From: Spongilla lacustris
Taxonomy: Eukaryota; Porifera; Demospongiae; Spongillida; Spongillidae
Assembly (NCBI GenBank): GCA_949361645.1
Contig: OX442415.1
Span: forward strand, 13,619,235 to 13,683,234
Direction: 5' to 3'
Length of the DNA stretch: 64,000 bases
Position numbers and translations under genes: made by a program
Shown: in pieces, positions 1 through 10,861 of the stretch
How positions within the stretch are numbered: the stretch's first letter is position 1
Layout of the letters: each line of letters begins with the position of its first letter
Notes under the pieces: generated by a model
Databases searched by the model: none
What the model was told of the DNA's origin: nothing
What the model saw: the letters and a program-made list of their open reading frames with translations, nothing else

Positions 1-301
1 CTATTGTCAGTGCATCGACAACCACTACCAACGTCGAGATAGTTGCTGTTCCAATTACAAGTGGAAGTCATGCATGGCCGAACACACATAATTGCAAACC
101 ATCAACACCAACGAGGCGAGCTCCAAGCCATGGTTCCAGCCTTAGTGAGGCGTCATCAGTGAGTTTACGCCACACGGTGCTGTTGAGCAATGACACAGCA
201 GCTCCGATATCAACAAGGAAGCTCCGTGTACACGCCCATATACAAAAAATGTTTCATGTGGTAACGTCAAAATTACAATGTCATTGACTAGAAGAGCCGG
301 G
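1..301 (-). pseudogene. Degenerate Ty3/gypsy aspartic protease fragment
   Basis: Reading leftwards from the gag fragment, one minus frame gives a retropepsin-like stretch with FLVDIGAAVSLL around 190-225. In active enzymes the core is D-T/S-G; here the residue after Asp is Ile, so the active site is altered. The N-terminal part of the domain (LTLPHETFFVYGRVHG) is in another frame, so there is a frameshift near 225, and a TGA stop follows near 75. The order gag then protease on the minus strand is that of a Ty3/gypsy element whose pol would lie left of the window. Dead copy; confident about family, less about exact edges. Confidence 0.65.
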
Positions 302-1099
302 TTATCTTCGCCCTCGACAGATCGGCTTAATCCATCGAGGGTTTCCCTGACGCTGAGGAGGAGCACGGCACGAACGGGCAATATGGCCTTGCTTTCCGCA
401 GTTCCAACACGTAAGTGGAGTATGCTTGCAGTTGAGCACCCGTGATGCAGGTCGGTCTATCCTGGTCTCGAGTTTCTCTAGCCTGTCCATCACCTGCTTC
501 ATCATATCTGGCAAAGATGCCATCACGTTAACTCCCATCAGCTTCGGCTCTTCGGCTGCGTCAACTGCGTCGCTTGCGTCAACTTTGCAGATGGTTTTCA
601 GATCCAGATACGACTCCATCTCGAGCGTTGCACTAACTGCCTCGTCAACTGTTTTGTGGCGCTTCTGCCTTACACTAAACGCGACGTGTGGGTTCTTGAT
701 CTGGGAAAGAAAGTGGTTCAGCGCGAGCTGCTCCTTGGCCTTATCTTCTAGCTCTGGATAGGCTTTATCCACCAGATTTATGAGTCCGTCCACAAAGTCG
801 GCCCAGCCCTCGTCCTTTTTCTTCCGCCTTGCTTGAAACTGCGCTTGGTAGCGCTCTTTACAACAAGATGGCTTGAACCTTTCTTGGAGGGCTTTTTTCA
901 CTGATTTGTAGTCCGTGTTGCTCGGGAGGCGCTGTAAGGCTGTTTGAGCGCGGCCTGTTAGTCTTACTTTCAACCAGCACAATCTTGCTGCTTTGTCCCA
1001 TTTGTTCACCCCTGCGACATTTTCGAAATGCTAAATCCATTTATCCCAACTTGTTTCGCCGTTAAAAATTTCAGGCATTACTAACGGTTGGTTTGCCAT
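302..1099 (-). pseudogene. Ty3/gypsy gag with CCHC zinc knuckle, broken by a stop
   Basis: Capsid/nucleocapsid protein of a retrotransposon, which would package the element RNA in the cytoplasm. The probable start is the ATG at 1097-1099, opening MANQPLVMPEIFNGE, followed by a Trp-rich capsid-like helical segment. The C-terminal part has a zinc knuckle CWNCGKQGHIARSC, spacing CX2CX4HX4C. An in-frame TAG at 1031-1033 interrupts the frame about 22 codons in, so only the part from about 1009 down to 302 reads open (about 235 codons). The protease fragment continues to the left in shifted frames. Length and motif are normal for gypsy gag; the stop and protease damage make it a relic. Confidence 0.8.
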
Positions 1100-1260
1100 C
1101 CTGCCGACAATGCCAATGTGATAAGGTTCACTATAATATCACTACTGAACATAAGATGGGTACAATACATATATAGGACATGTATAGAACATTCTAGAGC
1201 AGTACAAACCAGTAAGGTCATTAGTTAACAGCTTAGGTGTCTATCAATCACGTTACAATT

Positions 1261-1335
1261 GTACCACAAACCATGGATCCAGGGTTTGCACAGGACAATC
1301 CCGGGATTGTGCAAATCAACGCTTTGCACGTAACA
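1261..1335. repeat. Solo end of the Ginger-like transposon (decayed)
   Basis: This 75-bp block matches the terminal inverted repeat of the transposon at 51594-56871: the GGATCC and CCCGGG palindromes and the end ...GTAACA are kept in the same order. Several CpG sites of the intact copy are TG or CA here (GCGCAGG to GCACAGG, GCGCGTAACA to GCACGTAACA), a pattern of methyl-CpG decay. No partner end is seen nearby, so it is a solo end or a truncated miniature copy. Confidence 0.75.
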
Positions 1336-1663
1336 TACATATCACATGTGTGCCCGAATGTAGCATAATGTCCATGTAGCTTACAATTGTGGTTGCATAC
1401 TTGGTCATTAGGCCCATACCCACTGTGTTGTACTAATCACTTCCAAAGCAAAACATCAAACAAGCCATAAAATGGACTTCTCTAACAATGCCTATGAGAT
1501 GGCTTCATGTAAAAAGATGTATGCACATGTTAAGCGGTTTAGTGTTCAATTGACACTCACATGAACAAGGTCTAACACACACAACATTCTGCACACAGAT
1601 CACCCTCTTCATACATGGGAACATGACAGGAATAGAACTAGTCTCATCTCAAACTGCACTCAC
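1336..1663. other. Intron-like DNA beside ankyrin exon
   Basis: No gene seen. The stretch shares blocks with 2640-2770 (start GTAGCATAATGTCC) and with 3490-3610 and 9010-9150 (CATTCTGCACACAGATCAC). Exon and flanking intron were therefore duplicated together. Confidence 0.6.
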
Positions 1664-1762
1664 ATTATCCTGATGGTTGACCTGGGCACAACTATCCAAC
1701 AGCAGCTGCACACACCCAACATGCCCTCCATATGATGCCTTGATCAGTGGGGTCATCCTAGT
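1664..1762 (-). CDS. Ankyrin repeat exon (single 33-residue repeat)
   Basis: One exon of exactly 99 bp, phase 0 at both ends, encoding one ankyrin repeat: [20 protein letters not shown], followed by [11 protein letters not shown]. It fits the consensus (TPLh.A...GH...V..LL..GA..N). The acceptor is ...TTTATAG at 1763 and the donor is GTGAGT starting at 1663. Ankyrin repeats form stacked helix-turn-helix units for protein binding; nothing here tells the partner. Related exons at 3652-3750 and 9156-9254 share flanking intron sequence, indicating a gene grown by tandem exon duplication. The gene probably continues left of the window. Cys replaces Gly in the usual GA motif. Confidence 0.8.
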
Positions 1763-3061
1763 CTATAAAGATAAGTGCATATAATAAGAAACCATACAAC
1801 AACCTAATATACATGTACACAGTACATGTACACAGATAGGACAGCACATAAGGATACATACCACACATTGTTCAACAACAGAACTAACACAAGTGTAACA
1901 GACCACAGCTAGTGTGGGGGCACATGCACAGACGTCTATCTAGTACATGTAGTAGGCTTCAACAGATAGTGGGGGTAAAGTGGTATGGTTGTACTAAAAG
2001 GGGTGTGGTAATCTAGGACTCAAAAAAGGGAGTTATATGATGTTGCTGGTATTCTGGTTTGTGAAGCTCCAGTTATTGGGAGTGCCTCTTTTGCAAAAGG
2101 AGATAGTGTAGCTATGCAATATGGACATTTAATTTTTGGTGTGTGTATGTATGCGTAGGTGTTTAGCCGTGCTGCTCTACGCATGCGCTGGTAAATGTAT
2201 ATAAACCCTATTATAGCAGTCTGCTGATAATCATACAATTGCTGTATAAGACTCACTTGGCAATAGCACTACACATACAACACATTGTTCAACAACAGAA
2301 CTAACACAAGCCTAACAGATCACAGCTAGGTGTGAGTGGGTGTGGTGCTAGTTACCAGACCTCTATCTAATAGTTCGTTTCAATAGAGGGTGGGGGTAAA
2401 GTGTTATGATTGTTAGAAAAGGATTATATGATGCTGGGATCCCCACAAAGGTGTGCTCCCCTCCTCGTGGAATTTGAAGGCTTTCAGCAGCTTCAGCGAT
2501 TAGTGCTTGGAATTTGCAAAAAATGAGGAATTTTGTCATGTTGGTCCCCAGGCTTTAACAGTAACCATATCTCATACATTCCCCCTCCTCTAACCAACCT
2601 AATTTACACGTACATGTATATATCACGTGTGTGCCCTAATGTAGCATAATGTCCATGTAGCTTACAAACTTGGACTTTAGGCCCATTCCCAATATGAATG
2701 TTGCAACATGGCTAATCACTTCCATAGCAACATATAAAACAAGGCAGAAAAGGGACTTCTTTGAAGGCATTTCTACACTACTAGCAGCAAAGTGCATTGA
2801 AGGTGCATCCACACTAGGCAATTACAATTCATTACCTAAACTGGATCGATCTACTTTGACCGTACACATGACAAATATTTATATGGCTGTGTCACATTGG
2901 AGTTTTGAGGAAACTGGCACATTCGTGGGGGATATGGGGAGCTGCTCATGTATGCGCAACAACGGCATGACGGAGTTGTACACAACAAGTTTATTAATAT
3001 ACTGCATGACATACAATGTATTTAAACTACTAATGCATGCGCACACACATGTAAAGTCAAG
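1763..3061. other. Intron with duplicated blocks
   Basis: No supportable gene. It contains a repeated block (CACATTGTTCAACAACAGAA at about 1866 and 2280) followed in both places by AACACAAG and CACAGCTAG, and a 2640-2770 block similar to 1370-1490. Short ORFs here look random. Confidence 0.5.
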
Positions 3062-3454
3062 GTGGGAGAGAACAAAAATGAGTAGGAGCTGACAGCAAAA
3101 GTGAGCAGTAGCTGAGAGGCAGTTGTTTACATGCGTTTTCCAATACGTCATTGGAAGATATGTTACTATTTTTACCGCCATGACCAATGACGTATTGGAA
3201 AACGCATGTAAACAACTGCCTCTCAGCTTCTACGCACTTTTGCTCTCAGCTCCTATGCATTTTTCTCTGGGTTCGTGCACATTTTTGCTCTCAGATCGTA
3301 CACATTTTTGCTGTTGGCTCGTATTCATTTTTGCTTTCGGATAGTACCCATTTTTGCTCTTGGCTCGTACGCAATTTTGCTCCCCAACCACCGCTTGTAC
3401 CAATTTTTGCTCTCCAACTGTTGCTCGTACGCGTGACCTACCAGGCCACAGTAA
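3062..3454. mobile_element. Foldback element with minisatellite arm
   Basis: Perfect 45-bp inverted arms at 3110-3154 and 3184-3228 enclose a 29-bp loop. The pairing continues imperfectly outward to about 3062 and 3276. The right arm runs into a decayed tandem array, period about 27 bp, core CATTTTTGCTCT, to about 3430, and ends with GACCTACCAGGCCACAGTAA at 3435-3454. The same terminus closes the foldback at 13291-14515, so the two belong to one family. No protein is encoded. Confidence 0.7.
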
Positions 3455-3651
3455 TCACCGCACACCAACATACTTCTTATTACACATCAACAATAGCTAC
3501 ACATCCCTGAAGCCATACATATCCACACCTCACCAACAAGGTCCAACACACACAACATTCTGCACACAGATCACTCACACTTAGCTTTCTTCACACAATT
3601 AAGGGAACATACAGCAACAGACACTGTGGTCTCATTTCATACTGCACTCAC

Positions 3652-3750
3652 CTCATCTTGTAGGTTGGCCTGGGCACCCCTATCCAACAGCAGCTGCACA
3701 CACCCAACATGCCCCCACTCCGATGCCCACATCAGTGATGTCCTCCCATA
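3652..3750 (-). CDS. Ankyrin repeat exon (single repeat)
   Basis: A 99-bp phase-0 exon, acceptor TTTACAG at 3751 and donor GTGAGT from 3651 downwards. It encodes one ankyrin repeat beginning Y-G-R-T-S-L-M-W-A-S and containing [20 protein letters not shown]. The middle part is almost identical to exons 1664-1762 and 9156-9254, so these are recent duplicates; the first ten residues differ more. It is probably one exon of the same minus-strand gene, separated by repeat-filled introns. Binding partner unknown. Confidence 0.8.
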
Positions 3751-3996
3751 CTGTAAAGATAAGTGAATGTAATAAGAAGCCATACAAGAACCTCATATAC
3801 ATGTACACACATAGGACAAGACACAAGGATACATATATCACACATTGTACAGTATACTACGGACAAGCCATCCAGACAAGCACAGGAGGGGTGATTGTAG
3901 TGAGGTGTACTGACATTGGTGCAGGTAGTAATTTAATTAGGCAAGTGTATGCAGCTAGAGAGCATTATGAATATCATTAATTACGTGATGAACCTA

Positions 3997-4703
3997 GCGG
4001 TGGATCCAGGATTTCTGGAAGGGGGGTCTAATAACTATATTCACAAGCGGGGGTGGGTACTGGAGGGGGCGTGCCCCCTCCCGTAACAGCTAGGGGGTCT
4101 GGGGGAGCGCTGTAAGCTCCCCCAGTGGGGCCATGGGGCGAAGCCCCAGCCGCTTTTTCACTTTTGCGTTCATTTAGCATGAAATATAAGCATACTATGA
4201 AAGTGTATTCAATATTGATAGCTACATGTAGCAAGTGCAATATTTGAGTTGACGAATATAGATAGAAGCCTGCGTGAGTCAACGTGGATAAGGATAGCGA
4301 ATAGAAAACTCTACGCAAAGCCATTGAGACCGTATTCTGGTCTAAACAACACACACGTTATACCTTTAATACTATTGTATACATGTACCTACTTGATTTA
4401 GCTCTATCTGTTTCCTGAGGTAAACTATCTTGTTTTGATCGCTTACCATCGCGCAGCAGTAAATTCAGTAATACTAATTAAACACTGTACGCTTGGAGGG
4501 CCTTGGCTTTAGACCCCCCCCCACACACACACACTCACACACACTTTGGGTTGAATGCTAACTCGCTAATCAGTTCACTCGCGTTCACTAAACGCTTTGT
4601 TTTTCAACTCGTCAATCATTTAATTAATTAATTTATTCATAACTGGTTGGACCGAGGGGGGGGGGGTCTTTAGACCTCTTAGACCCCACCCTGGATCCGC
4701 CAC
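3997..4703. mobile_element. hAT-like element with GC-rich module
   Basis: The ends are inverted copies of a GTGGATCCAGG / CCTGGATCCGCCACTG motif, a terminus style common in hAT-type elements. Inside, 4055-4155 carries a GC-rich module (reverse of the modules at about 17290-17400 and 17862-17970) with GGGGGAGCGCTGTAAGCTCC. An ORF on the minus strand over it has no recognisable domain. Target duplication is not clear, so family assignment is tentative. Confidence 0.45.
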
Positions 4704-4744
4704 TGGAACCACCATCTATGTATATATTAAACAGTGGAGTGTCC

Positions 4745-4779
<35 letters not shown>

Positions 4780-5549
4780 GCACGTTTTTTGGGTTCGAAT
4801 CCTGTGAGGTCGATTTTTTTTTCCCTCACCAGGGAGTGCAATTTTATCTGAAGATGTTGTTTGTGAAGTTATATTCGTGGTTTTATTAATTTTTTGTGTG
4901 CTAATAGCTTGCATGGCAGTCAATAGACGGGTAATTTAAGCAGCTGTTACGCATTTACTACAATGATTACTTATACTGCTGTTACGCATTGTTTTAGCAG
5001 TTTGCAATTAGACACTAACGTTAAGTGGTTTGGAAAATACAAATTGGCCTGAGTCGCCTGAACGGCCCTGAAGTAGAGAGTGCACCTGCTTCAAACAAGA
5101 CAGCGTTGATGACTACAGGTATAGGTATAATAGAAATTAAGAACCCATGGCTGACAGCTAGGCCAATTACATAATCAGGTAAACTGATATGATACGGCTA
5201 TGCCCATAACTGTTCAGCTACGTGCAACTAACAACATGCAGCACCTTATGTATTGCATAGTTGCATTGGACCTTCTCTACACTATTATGTCTTTCTGCTC
5301 CAGAGGGAGATAATTTGTACATGCATGTACATGTAGAATCTTTTACTTAGTGAACAATTATATATACAGTAGTGCAAGCAAAGCTGCAACAAGCAAACCA
5401 ATAATTCCCCTGATTCTGCTTCACTGTTACTTGCAATACCATCTTTTTTGCTTTAGCTATGGATACAGATGGTACTTGTTCATCCTCCCCATGAATGTCT
5501 TCAGAATCTGCCCCTCCAATAATTGCACCATTTGGAACAGGTGCATCAG
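4704..5549. other. Gene-poor DNA with TG tract
   Basis: A (TG)n tract at about 4746-4777 is followed by GGGTTCGAATCC at about 4791, a match to a tRNA B box, and then a T run. No cloverleaf can be folded upstream because the TG tract sits there, so this may be a SINE relic. Nothing else recognisable to 5549. Confidence 0.4.
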
Positions 5550-6080
5550 CTACAAAGTCATTATTCCTTTTGACTGCACTGTCACTCTTAGATAATGTTC
5601 TGATGTGCTGCCATCGTCTGTGTCATTCTTTTTGCAGCTGCCACAACTTCCTGTATAGACCGGTATCTCTGTCACATCCTTCTCACCAGGCAGCTCAGTG
5701 TACTCGTCTACAGACAATATATCCTGACCAAGTAGTAGGCTTTGGATGAGAGTTTGTACCTCGTTCTCAATACGTCTTTGCTCAACTTCGACATCAGAGC
5801 AATGCTTCAACCTTTCTGCCCATCCAACAGACAGTATACCAGACTTTATCCAACAGTTCCTAGCTGTCTGTGGACTCAGCTCCCTCCATGCTTCCTTTAT
5901 CCAAATGATGGCCTGCATGACATTAGGGTACTCCTTCGACATGTTGCTGCTTGGATTGGAGTGAAATTCACTCAACAACCAACGCAGCAATATCGTGCTT
6001 TGGCAGCTACAATTATGCCCTGGTCCAATGGCTGTTAATTTGGAGGTGACAATTGCAGGCAGAAAGACAAATAATACCTT
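5550..6080 (-). pseudogene. pogo/Tigger-type transposase C-terminal fragment
   Basis: The minus frame from about 6080 down to 5550 reads as the C-terminal third of a pogo-family DDE transposase. It has VFLPAIVTSKL (family form VFLPPNTTSKLQPLDQG), then LLRWLLSEF, and IKEAWRELSPQTARNCWIKS, the usual helix before the acidic tail. The middle segment between VTSKL and LLRWLL no longer matches, which suggests paired frameshifts. The N-terminal DNA-binding and catalytic parts are absent because gypsy sequence on the opposite strand begins at about 6070. The tail after GIL is acidic and poorly conserved, ending at a stop at 5550. A pogo-type MITE with TA duplication lies at 30020-30498. Confidence 0.65.
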
Positions 6081-7390
6081 GGAAGCATTGAGTGGGTCAA
6101 AGTGGTTCTCCACTTTCGATCTCCTACTGGCAGGTGGAGGTAGAAGAGAAAGATCGGCACAAAACTGCATTCTGTACCAGAGAGGGACTTTTTGAATTTA
6201 AAGTTATGCCTTTTGGATTCTGTAATGCCCCTGCAGTGTTCCAAAGGTTGATGGACCTGGTGCTCTCTGGTATCTAGTGGGAATGCTATATTGACGATAT
6301 AGTTATCATGGGAAAAGCCTTCAAGCGTCCTCTTCAAAATTCTGAAACTTGTGCTAGAGAGACTGAGTCGGGCAGACTGAAGCTAAAACCTTCAAAATGT
6401 TCACTGTTCCTGGATAAAGTTGTGTATCTTGGTTGCGTCGTTTCGAGAGATGGAATTCACATCAATCCAGAGAAAGTTAATGCAGTGTCAAGGTGGCCAG
6501 TTCCCACTTCAGAACGCAATGTTCAGCAGTTCTTGGGTCCGGTTGGATATTATAGAAATTATATCCAGAATTTTGCTACCATTGCAAAGCCCCTTTACCA
6601 GCTCACTGAATGAGGACGTGAGTTCGATTGGTCAGAAGAGCGTTCTGTTTCCTTTCAGGAACTGAGATCTAGGCTGGTTGCTGCCCCAATTTTCACATTT
6701 CCAGATTTCAGTAAAACTTTTTTCCTTGGTACAGACACTAGTGAGACTGGAATTGGAGCAGTTTTATTGCAAGAACACAGCGTTTTGGAGAGGGTGGGGG
6801 CATATGCTAGTCTCACGTTCAGCAAGGCTGAATGAAGGTACTGTGTAACAAGGAAATAATTATTGGCAGTGATTACCTTTATGAGACATTTCAGGCCTTA
6901 CCTGTTAGGCCACCACTGCATACTTCGAACAGATCACAGCTCTCTACAGTGGATTTACAGCATGAAGAGCCTGAGGGGCAACTGGCATGATGGCTGGAAC
7001 AAATTCATGAATTGGACGTTGAAATGGTGCATCGGAAGGGAACCTTGCCTGATAAAGGCAGACAAGAGTGAATGTCCAGCAAAGATAAAGCCTCCCTCCC
7101 AGTTTTCTTGCAGTGATGGTGCCAAAGCCTGTACCGTTCAGGCCAGCAAAGAACTGCTCAGCAAAATACGAGAGCTCAAGGCAGCTGACAAAAACGTTGG
7201 ACCTATCCTTCAGTCGGTGATTTCAAGAAAAATACCTGATGCCAGTTTCTGTAATGGGAAAAGCAGAGAATTTAACCACCTCGTACAACAGTCAGGACAG
7301 TTGTTGTTCAAGAATGGAGCTCTGCACAGGTATCATGAAGATGAAGGAAGTTCAAACATACAAGTCGTGGTTCTGAAGGCAGCCACATGA
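6070..7390 (+). pseudogene. Ty3/gypsy reverse transcriptase-RNase H fragment
   Basis: Pol fragment with several frame breaks. The RT begins at about 6075 with EALSGSKWFSTFD, shifts frame near 6125, then gives YWQVEVEEKDRHKTAF and FKVMPFGFCNAPAVFQRLMD. A TAG stop at about 6276 precedes the polymerase active-site motif CYIDDIVIM (6283-6309). The connection domain ends at a TGA near 6612. RNase H follows with DTSETGIGAVLLQ and FRPYLLGHHCILRTDHSSLQ. The open frame 6863-7390 covers the rest of RNase H and the start of the integrase linker and then ends. No LTR or integrase core is attached. Dead fragment, abutting the pogo relic head to tail on opposite strands. Confidence 0.85.
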
Positions 7391-7730
7391 AGGCAACAGC
7401 AATGAGATTACAACAGAAGAGTGCACGGTCAGGAGTGTGGTAATGGGACTTAATGTGTTAGTACAATAGGACTTTTAAGGACTCACATGTAGAAGCTTCT
7501 GGAAGAAGTTCAAGGTGCAATGGACATGTGCAGTTGGGAATGCTTGCTACTACTTAAGAACTCGCCAGACTCTTATCTCTATCTCTCTCTCAGCGGGTCT
7601 GCAACAACGGCGCTGGTCGCTGTCCTTGTCAGCATGCGCACTTGTTACTACCTTCTTTGTATAGTTGTGTGCTTTGTGATTGTTAATATTTGATATCTTC
7701 TCTGTTCCTATGAGCGCCCCCCCCCCGCCC
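7391..7730. other. Unassigned DNA
   Basis: No gene or recognised repeat; ends with a short C-rich run just before the 285-bp repeat. Confidence 0.4.
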
Positions 7731-8015
7731 GCAGTCGATAAAAACACCATAGTTCTATCCCTTGTTGTTACATCTAACGTCCGGACGTTTTAAAAGGCTT
7801 CGCTCGCCCATGTTTTAGTAGAAAAGGCGGGTGCTAATTCGAAGCTGCTGGTGACGATAGAGCCGCCATTACGTGTACACCTGCAGCTGTTCGTTCCCGC
7901 TTTCCTTTCAATTAAAAACCAACGCTCCGGTCATAGCTCTATGCCACTAGGGCTTATTGGTACACGGAGCGTGTAACCGTGCGACACAGACTGGTTTTCT
8001 ATATGTGTGCATATA
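7731..8015. repeat. 285-bp dispersed repeat, copy 1
   Basis: Starts GCAGTCGATAAAAACACCAT and ends TTTTCTATATGTGTGCATAT. Copy 2 at 15214-15498 aligns end to end without gaps and I count 4 mismatches, while flanks are unrelated, so both boundaries are real. Inside is a short inverted pair CGCTCCG...CGGAGCG about 45 bp apart. No ORF. It could be a SINE-like or other non-autonomous element; no target duplication identified. Confidence 0.75.
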
Positions 8016-8091
8016 TATATGCTCTTGGCGGTTACCGCGAATTAAATTTTAGTATATATATATGCACTTGGCGGTCAAAAAGTTAAGACTG

Positions 8092-8886
8092 GCTACATGT
8101 AAAATGATTAAATGGCTGCCAAAGGAAGCGTATATTCATACAGAGACGTTATCACAAGATTCATAATGTCAAATACACTTTGGATTGATAAAACTTAATT
8201 AATAGTATAATTATATAATGGCATTGCTATGACAATGGTTACACGTGGCGGAATAATTGTTAGGATTGAAACCTCGGATGGTTAAAAAAAACGTTTTTCA
8301 TCGAACAGAACCTATTTAATTCGAACCGAACTTCGAACGGTTTGCGATTGCCAAATATCAACGATTATTAAAAGTATTTCCCCTCCCCCCCCCCCCCCCC
8401 CCCGCCCCCACCCAAAAAAAATGGCCCTTGTATAAAAACGAGCGTAATACGGTGGGGGTATCAACGTAATAATGAATGCAGCTGGGTGCTATTCTTTAAA
8501 ATTGTACCAGTTCTTTTCTAAAATGTTTCAACAGGTACGTGGAAGCATTAATTACGCTTGTTTAAACACGGGCCATTTTTATTTCGGTGGGGGCGGAGGG
8601 GGCATATATCGCGGTATTCTACGGTAGTTCGATATGCGATCGACAGTACGAAATAGTTAATTGGTTATGCATGGCCGTACTGTCGCTCTCTGTACGTACA
8701 CGTACAGATCTTGCTTAGCATTTCTTCAAAATCGCCATCCAGGAACACCCGCCTTGATAAAACTGCCATTAGACCTTATAAACTATCTATGACCTTATTA
8801 ACGTACAAGGAAATGAATTTTTAATGAGATGTTCGAAAGGTTCGAAATACGTTCGAACCGGAACACTAGGTGTAGCCAGTCTTAAC
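8092..8886. mobile_element. Inverted-repeat element with nested poly-C MITE
   Basis: Perfect 16-bp ends GTTAAGACTGGCTACA at 8092-8107 (last base approximate) and the complement at 8871-8886. Within it, repeated TTCGAAC words lie near both sides (8255-8345, 8828-8862). A second inverted pair at about 8381-8460 and 8545-8605 (poly-C, then ATGGCCC, then CGTAAT) forms an inner element. No transposase is encoded. Confidence 0.55.
8381..8605. mobile_element. Nested small inverted-repeat element with C-run arms
   Basis: The left arm has a C run, CCGCCCCCACCC, then AAAATGGCCCTTGT and GCGTAAT. The right arm is the imperfect reverse complement ending GGTGGGGGCGGAGGGGGC. About 225 bp, non-coding, inside the element 8092-8886. 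Confidence 0.5.
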
Positions 8887-9155
8887 ATACCTGAGTATTA
8901 AATAGGGTTATTCTAGGCAAATTTGTGCCACCTAAATCTCATATTCTATCACCACTTCCCATATATATTCTCCTGTATAAAAAATGCAAAATCACATACA
9001 ATACTAGCTACACATCCCTGAAGCCATGCAAATTTACACCTCACCAACAAGGTCCAACGCAAACAACATTCTGCACACAGATCACTGATACTATGCCATC
9101 CTCACACATTGGAACAAGATAGCAACAGACTGGTCTCATCTCAAACTGCACTCAC

Positions 9156-9254
9156 GTTATCCTGATGGTTGACCTGGGCACCCGTATCCAACAGCAGCTG
9201 CACACACCCAACATGCCCCTCATATGACGCCCTCATAAGTGGGGTCATCCCACC
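9156..9254 (-). CDS. Ankyrin repeat exon (single repeat)
   Basis: A 99-bp phase-0 exon (acceptor CTTTTACAG at 9255, donor GTGAGT from 9155 downwards). It encodes [12 protein letters not shown] followed by [20 protein letters not shown] and N, a near-canonical ankyrin repeat. The sequence is closest to 1664-1762; the flanking intron blocks are also shared, for example CTACACATCCCTGAAGCCAT at 9007 and 3491. It is interpreted as a member of one multi-exon ankyrin gene on the minus strand. No other domain is attached in this window, so the function of the whole protein is open. Confidence 0.85.
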
Positions 9255-10321
9255 CTGTAAAAGGACAAGTGCATATAATAAGCCATACAACAACCCCACA
9301 TAGGACAGCACACGCATGATAAATACCACGCAAATGTTCAGCAACAGAACATTACAAGCCTAACAGACCATAGCTAGTGTGTGGGTGGCTGGATGGATGG
9401 ATGGATGGAGACATTGTTTATACATTAACCACAAACAGTTAATTAACAGAAAATTGTTGGCAAATGTAGTAATGCAATGGTGTTTCATTGCATTGCAAAC
9501 ATGAACATTAGATCTCGTCCCCACTTTTACCTACGTAAAAAGTAACTAGACACTCATTATCACATGCCATTGGAATTTGGCTTATCTTTGTAATCCGTTC
9601 AAGATAAGCACAGGACAGGTGAATATCTGTGTTACGCACCCTTTGAGGACTACAACAATATACAGGCCCGTGACTAATAGTGCTCCATTTAGAGTGGTTG
9701 GTTTCAAAAAACATTTGTTCATTAATTTGCCTGACATGAGTTACAAAAACTTGTATAAACATATACAGGAGTGCTGGTTGTATTTGATTTGGTTGTTTTT
9801 GTTAGCAGACTTATTTTCTGTGAGTCATACCAAGGCGCTGCATACGACCAATTTATGCATATTACAAGGCATGACACAAGCATAGCGACGGTCCAATTGA
9901 GCCTTAATTGTATCCCTGTGACAGTAAACTAAAGTACGTAGTAATGCAACAGTAGCCTTGATCTTTTTTTTTGCATGCTGTATGTGGTTGAACATTCTAT
10001 TTAGCAGTGGAAGAGAGGTCAAGAGACAGTGCCTGCATGGGATGAATTGTTCCTGAGGCAAAGAAGCCACTACAAATGTTACTGAGTGCAGCTTAGAGAG
10101 GTGCAAGAGGGTGGAACCAATCTGTACAAGAGAAGAGTCATTATATGTTGTAGACATGACAACGAAGCTGCTCACATGATAGTCCGGCTGTTAGTACCTA
10201 AAAGGGACCATGTTCATAGGTTGGTTCACCACTGGGCTGGATATAATATATAGATAATGCGATGAGGTGTGCTGAGTTGTGTCAGCGGTGCACTGCATGG
10301 AGCGCGGCTGCATAGTTTGAC
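9255..10321. other. Intron-like DNA
   Basis: Contains a GGAT tetranucleotide run at about 9392-9408 and blocks shared with the other ankyrin introns (CAGCAACAGAAC). ORFs at 9508-10175 show no domain or splice pattern that I can support. Confidence 0.45.
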
Positions 10322-10861
10322 CTAGTCTGGGGACCAGACCATATATGAGAATATGGGTCTGGTGGCGTCCCATAGAAGGTTTTGTGCGAGAGGAATGTAA
10401 TTATCTTGCAGTCGGCAGATTGCTGATTTACGTAATTTATTCATTGCAGCTTATTGTGGGTGTTCCTGCATGTATATGTATCAGGCTAAGACTTAGAGTG
10501 GGGATATTACAATCACAATGGAGCCTTGGACGTTCCGTAGGGGATCACAGTAGTACAAAATTTCCCTCCGCCTGTTGGTAGCAATACAAAGGTACGGTGT
10601 CGTTTCCAGCTGTTATGCTCTGTACTGTGTCGCGCTGCTCTTTTCTAAGCGTTACACGTAGCTTTTTGCTTGTCTGGTCGAAAGCATAATCAACCTGTCA
10701 TCACTGTTAGCTGTCGCCATGATCAAAATGCCCACAGTACAATAATAATTACGTTAATTAGCATTCCTGCGGTACTGCCTCATTTTGAGGCACCGGGCAC
10801 AAAACCTTCTACGGGACGCCACCAGACCCATATTCTCATATATGGTCTGGTCCCCAGACTA
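10322..10861. mobile_element. 540-bp inverted-repeat element, 8-bp target duplication
   Basis: The ends are about 64-bp inverted repeats starting TAGTCTGGGGACCAGACC and running to AAGGTTTTGTGC with a single visible mismatch. The flanks are AGTTTGAC (10314-10321) and AGTTTGAT (10862-10869), a 7/8 match to an 8-bp target duplication, as in hAT or P superfamilies. The interior is non-coding. Part of the end sequence (GGTCTGGTCCCCA) recurs at about 57312. Confidence 0.7.

Noticed and set aside
2670..3092. 140-codon ORF before the foldback
   Set aside because: No domain; it overlaps intron blocks that are repeated at 1370-1490 without the frame being kept.
4780..4815. tRNA gene suggested by GGGTTCGAATCC
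   Set aside because: The B-box-like match is good but there is no foldable acceptor, D or anticodon arm; a TG repeat occupies the required space.
5742..6195. Plus-strand ORFs over the pogo fragment
   Set aside because: Shadows of the minus-strand transposase reading, which shows family motifs.
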